From positions 1 through 10,664 of the forward strand of contig SYFI01000069.1 of assembly GCA_005800465.1 (NCBI GenBank): a stretch of 10,664 nt of DNA, in the 5' to 3' direction. Made by a program: the position numbers and the translations under genes. This DNA comes from Actinomycetota bacterium. GTDB taxonomy: Bacteria > Actinomycetota > Thermoleophilia > Miltoncostaeales > Miltoncostaeaceae. The notes under the pieces were generated by a model, which worked only from the letters and a program-made list of their open reading frames with translations, did no database searches and was not told where the DNA came from. Position 1 is the first letter of the stretch. Every line of letters begins with the position of its first letter. Shown here piece after piece: positions 1 through 5,341 of the stretch.

Positions 1-435
1 ATGCCCGGCAAGGTGAACCCGGTTATCCCTGAGGTCGTCATGCAGGTGGGCGCCCAGGTGATCGGCAACGACTCCGCCATCACCATCGGCGGTACGCAGG
101 GCAACTTCGAGTTGAACGTGCGCATCCCGCTGATGGCACGCAACCTGCTGCAGTCGATCTCGCTCCTCACCAACACGGTGACGGCATTTCGCGAGAAGTG
201 CGTCGCGGGCATCACACCGAACTTCGAAGGTCTTGACAAGCACGCGGAGGGCACGTTGGCCGCTGCTACCGCCCTGAACCCGTACATCGGGTATGACCTC
301 GCCCACGAGATCGTGAAGGACGCGACGAAGACCGGCCGCTCCCTGCGCGAGGTTGCGAGGGAGAAGGGCGTGGACGAAGAGACCCTCGAGAAGGCGCTCG
401 ACCTGAAGAAGATCGCCCAGGGCGGACTGATCTAA
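1..435 (+). CDS. fumC: Class II fumarate hydratase, C-terminal part (cut by window edge)
   Basis: Class II fumarase interconverts fumarate and malate in the TCA cycle as a cytoplasmic homotetramer. The frame opens at base 1 with MPGKVNPV, the second half of the family signature (SS-x-MPGKVNPV). The methionine at base 1 is therefore an internal residue, and roughly two thirds of the usual 460-470 residues lie upstream of the window. After the signature come AQVIGND, a GxxGxFELNV segment (GTQGNFELNV, about residues 32-41) and ALNPYIGYD, all as in fumarases. Aspartate ammonia-lyases share the signature but usually have a QLQLNV-like segment and an extended tail, so fumarase is preferred. The gene ends at TAA (433-435) and a strong hairpin follows after 21 bases. 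No downstream gene on this strand is coupled to it. Confidence 0.9.
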   Translation: MPGKVNPVIPEVVMQVGAQVIGNDSAITIGGTQGNFELNVRIPLMARNLLQSISLLTNTVTAFREKCVAGITPNFEGLDKHAEGTLAAATALNPYIGYDLAHEIVKDATKTGRSLREVAREKGVDEETLEKALDLKKIAQGGLI

Positions 436-456
436 CGACGTCCGGCGGGGCAGACC

Positions 457-499
457 GGGGACGATGGGGAAGGCCTGCTGGTCGGCTCCCCATCGCCCC
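457..499 (+). terminator. Terminator-like hairpin after fumC
   Basis: A perfect 9-bp stem, CGATGGGGA (462-470) with TCCCCATCG (487-495), is extended by GGGG (457-460) pairing with CCCC (496-499) across a single bulged A. The loop can pair further (GCC/GGC). It starts 21 bases after the fumC stop. No T-run follows, so it is either a GC-rich hairpin terminator of the kind common in high-GC Gram-positives or a transcript-end stabiliser. Confidence 0.55.
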
Positions 500-510
500 C
501 GATCGACCCG

Positions 511-554
511 TGCACTTTTGTCACGGCGACTGACCCCCACGGGGGTCTGACCCC
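511..554. repeat. Palindromic repeat, copy 1
   Basis: First of three copies of a repeat found only between fumC and panB in this window. The order is TGCACTTTT, then GTCACGGCGAC, then a perfect 7-bp palindrome GACCCCC-AC-GGGGGTC (532-547), then TGACCCC. The last block can also pair with the GGGG of the palindrome, so two hairpins compete. It has no coding potential. It resembles REP-type extragenic palindromes in size and position, but the family is not one I can name. Confidence 0.8.
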
Positions 555-644
555 AATTCGGCCGGCACCGCTGGCCCCTCAGGCGCCGCCCTGCCTGAAA
601 ACCAGATCACATGCAGCCGCTTCACACTCCCGCGCGCTTGTGCG

Positions 645-687
645 TGCCTTCTGTCACGGCGACTGACCCCCACCGGGGTCTGACCCC
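645..687. repeat. Palindromic repeat, copy 2
   Basis: Second copy, in the same orientation as copy 1. It reads TGCCTTCT, then GTCACGGCGAC identical to copy 1, then GACCCC-CACC-GGGGTC (665-680), then TGACCCC (681-687). One G of copy 1's palindrome is a C here, so the stem is 6 bp with a CACC loop. The palindrome is therefore preserved although the sequence differs slightly. Confidence 0.8.
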
Positions 688-711
688 GTTTGCCGGTGAG
701 CCGTTCTCTTG

Positions 712-773
712 TGCATTTTTGTCACGGCGACTGACCCCCACCGGGGACTGGACCCCCACGGGGGTCTGACACC
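712..773. repeat. Palindromic repeat, copy 3, with a doubled hairpin
   Basis: Third copy, in the same orientation. It starts TGCATTTTT and GTCACGGCGAC as in copy 1, but holds two palindromic blocks in tandem: GACCCC-CACC-GGGG (733-746, like copy 2) and GACCCCC-AC-GGGGGTC (751-766, like copy 1), followed by TGACACC. It looks like an internal duplication or a recombination product of two units. It ends only 7 bases from the panB stop codon, so it may also serve as the 3' end structure of the pan transcript. Confidence 0.8.
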
Positions 774-780
774 ACCTCGG

Positions 781-1539
781 CTAGGTTCCCCGCACCTGTC
801 GCGACCATTCCTCGCCTGCGGCGATGATCAACTCGCGCAGATTGGCCTTCGGTGTGACGAAGGGGGGCGGATCGGGCAGCAGGCCCACGAGGTCGGTGCT
901 CACCAGCACTTGTCCGTCGCAAGCGGTGCCGGCTGCGATACCAATGGTGGGGGCTCCGACGGCGGGGGAGATGCGTTTTGACACGGCAGGGTCGACAGCT
1001 TCGATCACGATCGCGAAGCAGCCGGCCCGGTCGAGTGCCACTGCGTCGGCGACAAGTTGATCCGACTCCGCCTGGGTGCGGCCCTGCTTTCGGTACCCGC
1101 CCTCGGCTGTCTGGGGGAGAAGGCCGACATGTCCCATCACGGGAATGCCCGCCGCGATGATTGCCTCCACCTGCGGGATCAGGGCACCCTCGAGCTTGAC
1201 CGACTGGGCCCCGGCTGCGATGAGGGCCATGCTGCTCAGAACGGCTTGCTGGGGGGTGTCATAGGTGTTGACGGGGAGATCGCCCGTGATGTGTGTGCGG
1301 GTGGCGCCATTGGCGACTGCCCGTACGTGGTGCTGCATCATCTCCAGCGACACTGCGCGCGTGGAGTCGTAACCCAGTTCGACCTCGCCCAGGCTGTCCC
1401 CCACCAGGATGATGTCGAGACCCACCCCGTCAAGCGCGAGGGCCATCGGGTAGTCGTACGCCGTCAGCACCGCGAGGCGCCGGAGGCCCTTGGCCGACCT
1501 CAGGTCGGCCGCAGAAAGGGGGGCTACTCGACCTCCCAC
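781..1539 (-). CDS. panB: 3-methyl-2-oxobutanoate hydroxymethyltransferase (ketopantoate synthase)
   Basis: PanB transfers a hydroxymethyl group from 5,10-methylene-tetrahydrofolate to alpha-ketoisovalerate, giving ketopantoate, the first committed step to pantothenate and CoA. The 252-residue product has the (beta/alpha)8 family motifs in order: LTAYDYP (25-31), ILVGDSLG (44-51), ITGDLP (84-89), VKLEGA (114-119), GHVGLLPQ (136-143) and IVIEAVD (177-183). Asp48, Asp87, Lys115, Glu117 and Glu180 match the metal and substrate residues known from E. coli PanB (45, 84, 112, 114, 181). The length is a little short of the usual 260-280. The start is GTG at 1539, overlapping the panD stop by 16 bases. 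No better start lies before the conserved core, which implies translational coupling to panD. Last gene of the panC-panD-panB operon. Confidence 0.95.
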   Translation of the reverse strand: MGGRVAPLSAADLRSAKGLRRLAVLTAYDYPMALALDGVGLDIILVGDSLGEVELGYDSTRAVSLEMMQHHVRAVANGATRTHITGDLPVNTYDTPQQAVLSSMALIAAGAQSVKLEGALIPQVEAIIAAGIPVMGHVGLLPQTAEGGYRKQGRTQAESDQLVADAVALDRAGCFAIVIEAVDPAVSKRISPAVGAPTIGIAAGTACDGQVLVSTDLVGLLPDPPPFVTPKANLRELIIAAGEEWSRQVRGT

Positions 1540-1922
1540 ATGATCGGGACCAGATCCTCGACCATCTCGGTGACCCGGTTCTCGGAGTTCACATGCACCA
1601 CTGTGGGCTCGTAGTGCTCGCCGAGTTCCGACTCATCAAACTCGGCGTACGTCAGGATGATGACCAGATCACCTGGGTGCGCCAGCCGTGCGGCGGCACC
1701 GTTGAGGCATATGTCGCCCCGCCCGTGCGGGCCATTAATGGCATAGGTCTCAAAACGCACACCGGTGTTGATGTTGAGCACCGACACCTTCTCGTATTCG
1801 CGGATGTCCGCGAGGTCGAGCAGGTCGCGGTCCACGGTGATGCTCCCCACGTAGTTCAGGTTGGCATCGGTCACGGTCGCGCGGTGGATCTTGCTCTTCA
1901 GCATCATGCGTGCTCGGGGCAC
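1524..1922 (-). CDS. panD: Aspartate 1-decarboxylase, product of the internal GTG start
   Basis: PanD decarboxylates L-aspartate to beta-alanine, the second substrate of PanC. It is made as a proenzyme that cleaves itself at a Gly-Ser bond to form a pyruvoyl cofactor on the new N-terminus. Read from GTG 1922 the product has 132 residues. LKSKIHRATVT (8-18) and NYVGS (23-27) are plain to see, with cleavage expected between Gly26 and Ser27. NGAAARL and HPGDLVIILTYA follow as in the family. The GTG is chosen because GGAGG (1933-1929) stands 6 bases before it. The ATG pair at 1907/1904 lacks a suitably spaced site. The same frame runs on upstream into panC without a stop, so PanD can also be made as the C-terminal part of a PanC-PanD polyprotein. 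Confidence 0.92.
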   Translation of the reverse strand: MPRARMMLKSKIHRATVTDANLNYVGSITVDRDLLDLADIREYEKVSVLNINTGVRFETYAINGPHGRGDICLNGAAARLAHPGDLVIILTYAEFDESELGEHYEPTVVHVNSENRVTEMVEDLVPIMWEVE

Positions 1923-2831
1923 TGCGGTCCTCCGTTGGGTGGGAACGGGCAACTGCCGGTTGTCAATCAATCGCGCCGGGCCGACGCGGGCTGCAACGCA
2001 CAGGAGGGACGGACCCTCCAGGCGTGAGATGGGAAGAAAGGTGTCGGGGTCGACCACCGCGGCGTACTCGGGCTCGCAGCGTGGCTCTGCGCGCATAGAA
2101 GCCATGGCGGCTTCCTCAATCCGCGCCCCCTCGCACTCGCCCTCCTCGGCGAGTGATGCGGCGTCGGCAAGGGCGCGTGACAGCACCACGGCCGCGGCGC
2201 GGTCGTCGGTGTCCAGATACGCGTTACGGCTACTCATTGCCAGTCCGTCGCGCTCACGGATGATCGGGGCCACGATCATCTCGATGTCGTCCAGATGCAG
2301 GTCGCGCATCATGCGGCGGATCACGGCCACCTGCTGAGCGTCCTTCTGGCCAAAGATCACCCGATCGGGACGTACGGCGGTGAGCAACTTGGCCACCACG
2401 GTCGCCACGCCGGCAAAGTGGTGGGGACGGATGGCCCCCTCCAGCACCTCGGCCGGACCGCCCACGGCCACGGTCATCGCGAAGCCATCCGGATAGACCT
2501 CCTGCACCGATGGCGCCCACACCAGATCCGCGCCAGCCGATGCGGCGAGCTCGAGGTCCCGGTCCTCGTCGCGTGGGTACGCCGCAAGGTCCTCGGTGGG
2601 GCCGAACTGCGTGGGATTGACAAACAGCGACACCACCACGGCGTCGCCTGCGTCGTGCCCAATCCGCATGAGCGACAGGTGGCCCTCGTGAAACGCACCC
2701 ATCGTGGGCACCAGAGTGATGTGACGGCCCTCGGCCCGCAGTGCTCTGGTGGCAGCCCGCAGGTCCGCAATCGTGCGGACCACTGCGGGACGCGGGGCCT
2801 GAGGCGTGGTGTGAGGTGAGGTTGCGGTCAT
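1524..2831 (-). CDS. panC: Pantothenate synthetase fused in frame to aspartate decarboxylase (PanC-PanD)
   Basis: PanC (about residues 1-294) joins pantoate and beta-alanine using ATP, through a pantoyl-adenylate. The signatures are PTMGAFHEGH (42-51, the HIGH-like motif with His48 and His51), FVNPTQF (70-76), FGQKD (160-164) and MSSRN (199-203, the KMSKS-like loop). The domain closes with ARLIDN (286-291). No stop follows: after about 12 linker residues the frame enters PanD at residue 304 and ends at TAG 1524-1526, total 435 residues. The Gly-Ser self-cleavage site would be residues 329/330. The start taken is ATG 2831, about 17 residues before the conserved VVRTIADLR. It has no clear Shine-Dalgarno. 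The frame stays open upstream to 3668, but that part is antisense to udg and has no PanC homology. First gene of the operon. A base error hiding a panC stop is the main alternative to a real fusion. Confidence 0.9.
   Translation of the reverse strand: MTATSPHTTPQAPRPAVVRTIADLRAATRALRAEGRHITLVPTMGAFHEGHLSLMRIGHDAGDAVVVSLFVNPTQFGPTEDLAAYPRDEDRDLELAASAGADLVWAPSVQEVYPDGFAMTVAVGGPAEVLEGAIRPHHFAGVATVVAKLLTAVRPDRVIFGQKDAQQVAVIRRMMRDLHLDDIEMIVAPIIRERDGLAMSSRNAYLDTDDRAAAVVLSRALADAASLAEEGECEGARIEEAAMASMRAEPRCEPEYAAVVDPDTFLPISRLEGPSLLCVAARVGPARLIDNRQLPVPTQRRTAVPRARMMLKSKIHRATVTDANLNYVGSITVDRDLLDLADIREYEKVSVLNINTGVRFETYAINGPHGRGDICLNGAAARLAHPGDLVIILTYAEFDESELGEHYEPTVVHVNSENRVTEMVEDLVPIMWEVE
1929..1933 (-). 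promoter_or_regulatory. Ribosome binding site for panD, inside the PanC frame
   Basis: GGAGG on the minus strand, 6 bases from the GTG at 1922. It lies in codons just after the last conserved PanC residues (LIDN). It argues that free PanD is made by internal initiation even though the panC frame stays open through it. Confidence 0.65.
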
Positions 2832-2858
2832 CGTCAGAATGGCGACTGGTTGACCATC

Positions 2859-2940
2859 GTGGGGGAGCGCGCAGGGCGACGCGCCCACCGATTTTGGGTG
2901 GGCCACGCCGAACCGGACTCGCTCCAGTCCCCCACGGGGG
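2859..2940 (-). promoter_or_regulatory. Structured leader of panC with two competing folds
   Basis: Between the predicted promoter and panC three pairings are possible (plus-strand positions): a local hairpin CCCCC-AC-GGGGG (2929-2940); a hairpin GCCCACC/GGTGGGC (2883-2903, loop GATTTTG); and a long-range stem of GTGGGGG (2859-2865) with CCCCCAC (2929-2935) plus AGCG (2866-2869) with CGCT (2920-2923), with a 5-base bulge. The long-range stem encloses the middle hairpin and competes with the local one for the same bases. It could be a regulatory leader, but I do not recognise a known riboswitch class. Confidence 0.35.
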
Positions 2941-2971
2941 TACCAGGCTTCTCGCCGTGCTCGGATGCGGC

Positions 2972-3001
2972 AATCTAGACCGCCCGGTACCCATGTAACA
3001 A
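2972..3001 (-). promoter_or_regulatory. Predicted promoter of the panC-panD-panB operon
   Basis: On the minus strand TTGTTA (3001-2996) and TAGATT (2977-2972) are 18 bases apart, close to the TTGACA/TANNNT pattern of the main actinobacterial sigma factor. Transcription would start near 2965, leaving a leader of about 130 bases before the panC ATG. Divergent from the udg promoter. Confidence 0.45.
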
Positions 3002-3019
3002 GGGCGTGACGTGAACCCG

Positions 3020-3047
3020 TTGGGGCGTCCGGCACCGCACGTAGCCT
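3020..3047 (+). promoter_or_regulatory. Predicted leaderless promoter of the udg operon
   Basis: TTGGGG (3020-3025), a 16-base spacer, then TAGCCT (3042-3047), a TANNNT -10 box. Six bases later comes the GTG at 3054, where transcription would be expected to begin. No Shine-Dalgarno is seen, so the first gene is probably read from a leaderless mRNA. Confidence 0.5.
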
Positions 3048-3053
3048 CATGCG

Positions 3054-3722
3054 GTGATGAGCGATTCCGCCGTCCGTGCGCAGGCCCTCGAGCGACTGGC
3101 GCAATCGCTGCGTTCCTGCACGCATTGCGCCCTTGCCGAGGGGCGCACAACCGTGGTTGTGGGGGCTGGCGATCCCGATGCCGACCTCATGTTCGTGGGT
3201 GAAGCCCCGGGCGCAAATGAAGACCGCACAGGCGTCCCGTTTGTGGGTCAGGCCGGCAAGTTGCTCGACACCCTGTTGGAAGGTATCGGCCTTAGGCGTG
3301 ATCACGTTTTCATTGCCAATGTGCTCAAGTGCCGGCCTCCCGGCAACCGCGACCCGCTCCCCGCCGAGATCGATGCCTGTCAGGGGTACCTGGCCGAGCA
3401 GGTGTCGCTCATCCGGCCCCGGCTCGTGTGCACACTGGGTAACTTCGCCACCAAGCTCATCTCGGGCCGCCCCGACGGCATCAGCACGGTGCATGGGCAG
3501 GTGCAGCAGGTGGAGTTCGGCGGGGTGGGTATCACCCTGTTCCCGGTGTTCCATCCGGCTGCCGCGCTGTACACACGCACCATGCTCGGCATGCTTCAGG
3601 AAGATTTCGCGCGCATACCTCCCCTCATCGGGCTGAACGGGCGCTCTGCCACCGGGCATGCTCCGCATGCCACCCGAGCCACCCCCGATGCACCCGCCCC
3701 ATCCCAGATGGACCTCTTTTGA
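3054..3722 (+). CDS. Family 4 uracil-DNA glycosylase (iron-sulfur type)
   Basis: The enzyme removes uracil from DNA, starting base-excision repair of deaminated cytosine. The 222-residue protein shows the family 4 layout: four likely [4Fe-4S] cysteines, Cys22 and Cys25 (CTHC), Cys93 (LKCRPPGN) and Cys109; the uracil-binding motif GEAPGANEDRTG (49-60) with VPFVGQAGKLLD; and the second motif FHPAA (166-170). The C-terminus (about 193-222) is a proline- and alanine-rich tail ending QMDLF, beyond the conserved fold. The start is GTG 3054 or ATG 3057; the GTG sits exactly where a leaderless transcript would begin. It leads an operon of six genes and its TGA overlaps the next start by 4 bases. A DNA-repair gene heading the t6A cluster is notable, though the functional link is unclear. 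Confidence 0.93.
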   Translation: MMSDSAVRAQALERLAQSLRSCTHCALAEGRTTVVVGAGDPDADLMFVGEAPGANEDRTGVPFVGQAGKLLDTLLEGIGLRRDHVFIANVLKCRPPGNRDPLPAEIDACQGYLAEQVSLIRPRLVCTLGNFATKLISGRPDGISTVHGQVQQVEFGGVGITLFPVFHPAAALYTRTMLGMLQEDFARIPPLIGLNGRSATGHAPHATRATPDAPAPSQMDLF

Positions 3723-4195
3723 CCTCCGTGGCCGAGATCACCACTCACACTGCCGAGCAGACCGAGGCAATCGGTGCCGTCATCGCCTTGTTGCTCGTGG
3801 CGGGTGACATCGTGCTGCTGCGGGGTGACCTCGGCGCGGGTAAGACCACCCTCGTGCGCGGCGCGGCCCGTGCGCTCGGGGTGGAGGGTCCCATCACCAG
3901 CCCTACCTTCACCATCGCCAACGCCTACGTGGGTCGCATTCCGGTGGCCCACCTCGATGCCTGGCGCCTCTCTGACCCGGATGACGAAGAGATCGGACTC
4001 GCCCTTGAGGCCATCGGTGAGGATGGCGTGGCGTTCATTGAGTGGCCCGACTCCATCGCGGCGGGTCTGCCGGAGCCCAGAGTTTCGGTTAATATTGAGC
4101 ATGGGGGCGGGGATTCACGGCTTCTTCGCATGACGGGTCGCGACCCGGGTACCGATCGATCGCTCGGGGAGCTCGTTGACAATCTTCGCGCTTGA
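3719..4195 (+). CDS. tsaE: tRNA t6A biosynthesis ATPase TsaE
   Basis: TsaE (YjeE family) is the small P-loop ATPase that binds the TsaB-TsaD dimer and drives cycles of threonylcarbamoyl transfer to A37 of tRNA. The 158-residue product has a Walker A loop GDLGAGKTT (36-44), SPTFTIANAY (61-70), HLDAWRL (78-84, the family HxDxYR-like motif) and EWPD (108-111). Length is normal for the family. The proposed start is TTG 3719, whose TTGA overlaps the udg stop. A GTG at 3728 is the alternative and loses only three residues. Neither has a good Shine-Dalgarno, so translation probably depends on coupling to udg. It overlaps tsaB by 20 bases at its end. TsaC/Sua5, which makes the threonylcarbamoyl-adenylate, is not in the window. 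Confidence 0.93.
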   Translation: MTSVAEITTHTAEQTEAIGAVIALLLVAGDIVLLRGDLGAGKTTLVRGAARALGVEGPITSPTFTIANAYVGRIPVAHLDAWRLSDPDDEEIGLALEAIGEDGVAFIEWPDSIAAGLPEPRVSVNIEHGGGDSRLLRMTGRDPGTDRSLGELVDNLRA

Positions 4196-4865
4196 CACCG
4201 CAACGCCCACCCCGTCGCTCGCGCTCGTTGGAGACCACGGCGTCATCGCCGAGCTGTGGCTGGGCCGTGTGCCCGGGGGCGGCCGTCGCGTGCTCGAGGC
4301 GGCGCACCACCTTCTGGGCGCATGCGGCGTGGTACCCGCAGACCTCCAGCAGATCGTCGTTGGCGTTGGGCCCGGGGGCTTTACGGGCATTCGCATCGGC
4401 ATCGCCACCGCACTGGGTCTGGGTCAGGCGCTTGGTATTCCGGTGCACGGGGGGTCGAGCCTCGAGGCACTCGCCCTCGGCGCCACTGTGGCCTGCAGGG
4501 AAGGGGAGTTGATCGCGCCTGTCATCGACGCCCGGCGCCGGGAGGTGTTCGCGGGCGCCTATGCGGTCGATACCGATCGCGGCCTTCAGCAGGTCATCGC
4601 ACCGGCCGCGTGGGATCCAGCCGATTTCGCCCACGCCCTCGCGCAGGCCGGCCCGGCAGTGATCGTGGGTGGCGGTGCCGCGCTTGTACCTGCACTTCCC
4701 ACGACCCGGCTGGCTCCCGAGGGCCCGGTGCAGCAAGTGCGTGCCGCCCTGCTGGTGGCGCGGGTGGCCCAGGAGGGACCGATGCCAGTGGTGCCCCAAT
4801 ATCTGCGCCTGCCCGACGCGGAAGAAAAGCGCCTCGAGCGTCTTGCCGCAGAGGCGCGGGCATGA
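4176..4865 (+). CDS. tsaB: tRNA t6A biosynthesis protein TsaB
   Basis: TsaB (YeaZ family) is the non-catalytic ASKHA-fold partner that dimerises with TsaD in the t6A37 synthase. The 229-residue product begins with IFALDTATP (3-11), the first phosphate-loop strand, and carries the family motif GVGPGGFTGIRIG (63-75), followed by GIPVHGGSSLEALA, as in YeaZ proteins. The C-terminal half is the variable lobe ending PQYLRLPDAEEKR, typical of TsaB tails. The start is TTG 4176, with GGGGAG (4166-4171) 4 bases upstream. It lies inside the end of tsaE, so the genes overlap by 20 bases. The end overlaps rimI by ATGA. Confidence 0.93.
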   Translation: MTIFALDTATPTPSLALVGDHGVIAELWLGRVPGGGRRVLEAAHHLLGACGVVPADLQQIVVGVGPGGFTGIRIGIATALGLGQALGIPVHGGSSLEALALGATVACREGELIAPVIDARRREVFAGAYAVDTDRGLQQVIAPAAWDPADFAHALAQAGPAVIVGGGAALVPALPTTRLAPEGPVQQVRAALLVARVAQEGPMPVVPQYLRLPDAEEKRLERLAAEARA

Positions 4866-5341
4866 CCCGGGCGCCGGTGGGAGCCACCAAGGTGCGGGTG
4901 CGACCGGCAAATGGCAACGACCTCGACGCCCTCGTGCGCCTCGAAGCCCACAGCAATCCTGTGCCCTGGGGCCGGCAAATGATCGCCACCGAATTGGACC
5001 GTTCGCAGGGCGCGCTGTTGGTGGCGACCGAGCGGGGTGAGGTGATCGGATACATCTGCTGCGCCGGGCAGGGTGACTCGTGGCATGTGCTCAACGTTGC
5101 TGTTGATAAAGGGTGCAGAAACCGCGGCGTGGGCGCGCAGCTGGTCGACACCGCAATCGCAACGCTCCACGGCAACCCGTTTCGGCGTTACACACTCGAG
5201 GTCCGCGTGTCCAACGAGCCCGCCATCCGCTTGTATCGCAGTCGTGGGTTCACCGATTCAGGCGTGCGGCCGCGGTACTACTCAAATAATCAGGAGGATG
5301 CACTGATCATGTGGCGTGAGGAGGGGGAGACACGGGCATGA
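4862..5341 (+). CDS. rimI: GNAT N-acetyltransferase, RimI type
   Basis: RimI acetylates the N-terminal alanine of ribosomal protein S18 in E. coli; relatives acetylate other N-termini. The 159-residue product has the GNAT fold: VRVRPANGNDLDAL (11-24), strand VLNVAVD (76-82), the acetyl-CoA loop RNRGVG (86-91, R-x-x-G-x-G), LEVRVSNEPAIRLY (112-125) and RSRGF (126-130). Glu113 and Tyr125 sit at the positions of the usual catalytic pair. The start ATG 4862 overlaps the tsaB stop (ATGA). Placement between tsaB and tsaD is the classic order in Gram-positive genomes. The N-terminal ten residues are an unconserved extension. Substrate specificity cannot be read from sequence. Confidence 0.88.
   Translation: MTRAPVGATKVRVRPANGNDLDALVRLEAHSNPVPWGRQMIATELDRSQGALLVATERGEVIGYICCAGQGDSWHVLNVAVDKGCRNRGVGAQLVDTAIATLHGNPFRRYTLEVRVSNEPAIRLYRSRGFTDSGVRPRYYSNNQEDALIMWREEGETRA

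Noticed and set aside
1..435. Aspartate ammonia-lyase instead of fumarase
   Set aside because: The GxxGxFELNV segment and the short tail fit fumarase better. The N-terminal two thirds would settle it.
511..773. CRISPR array
   Set aside because: Three repeats of uneven length with gaps of 90 and 24 bases, one internally doubled, no regular spacers and no cas genes nearby.
709..981. Plus-strand frame of 90 codons over the repeat and the panB end
   Set aside because: It covers the palindromic repeat and is antisense to panB. The product is low in complexity and matches nothing I know.
3011..3202. Plus-strand frame of 63 codons crossing the start of udg
   Set aside because: It overlaps the udg start in another frame and has no conserved features.
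2832..3668. Upstream extension of the panC reading frame on the minus strand
   Set aside because: The frame is open only because of GC-rich codon bias. Most of it is antisense to udg, it shows no PanC homology, and the promoter elements lie inside it.
4256..4861. N-terminal extension of the rimI frame back through tsaB
   Set aside because: The added sequence is glycine- and arginine-rich and out of frame with tsaB. The GNAT domain begins just after ATG 4862, which overlaps the tsaB stop in the usual ATGA form.
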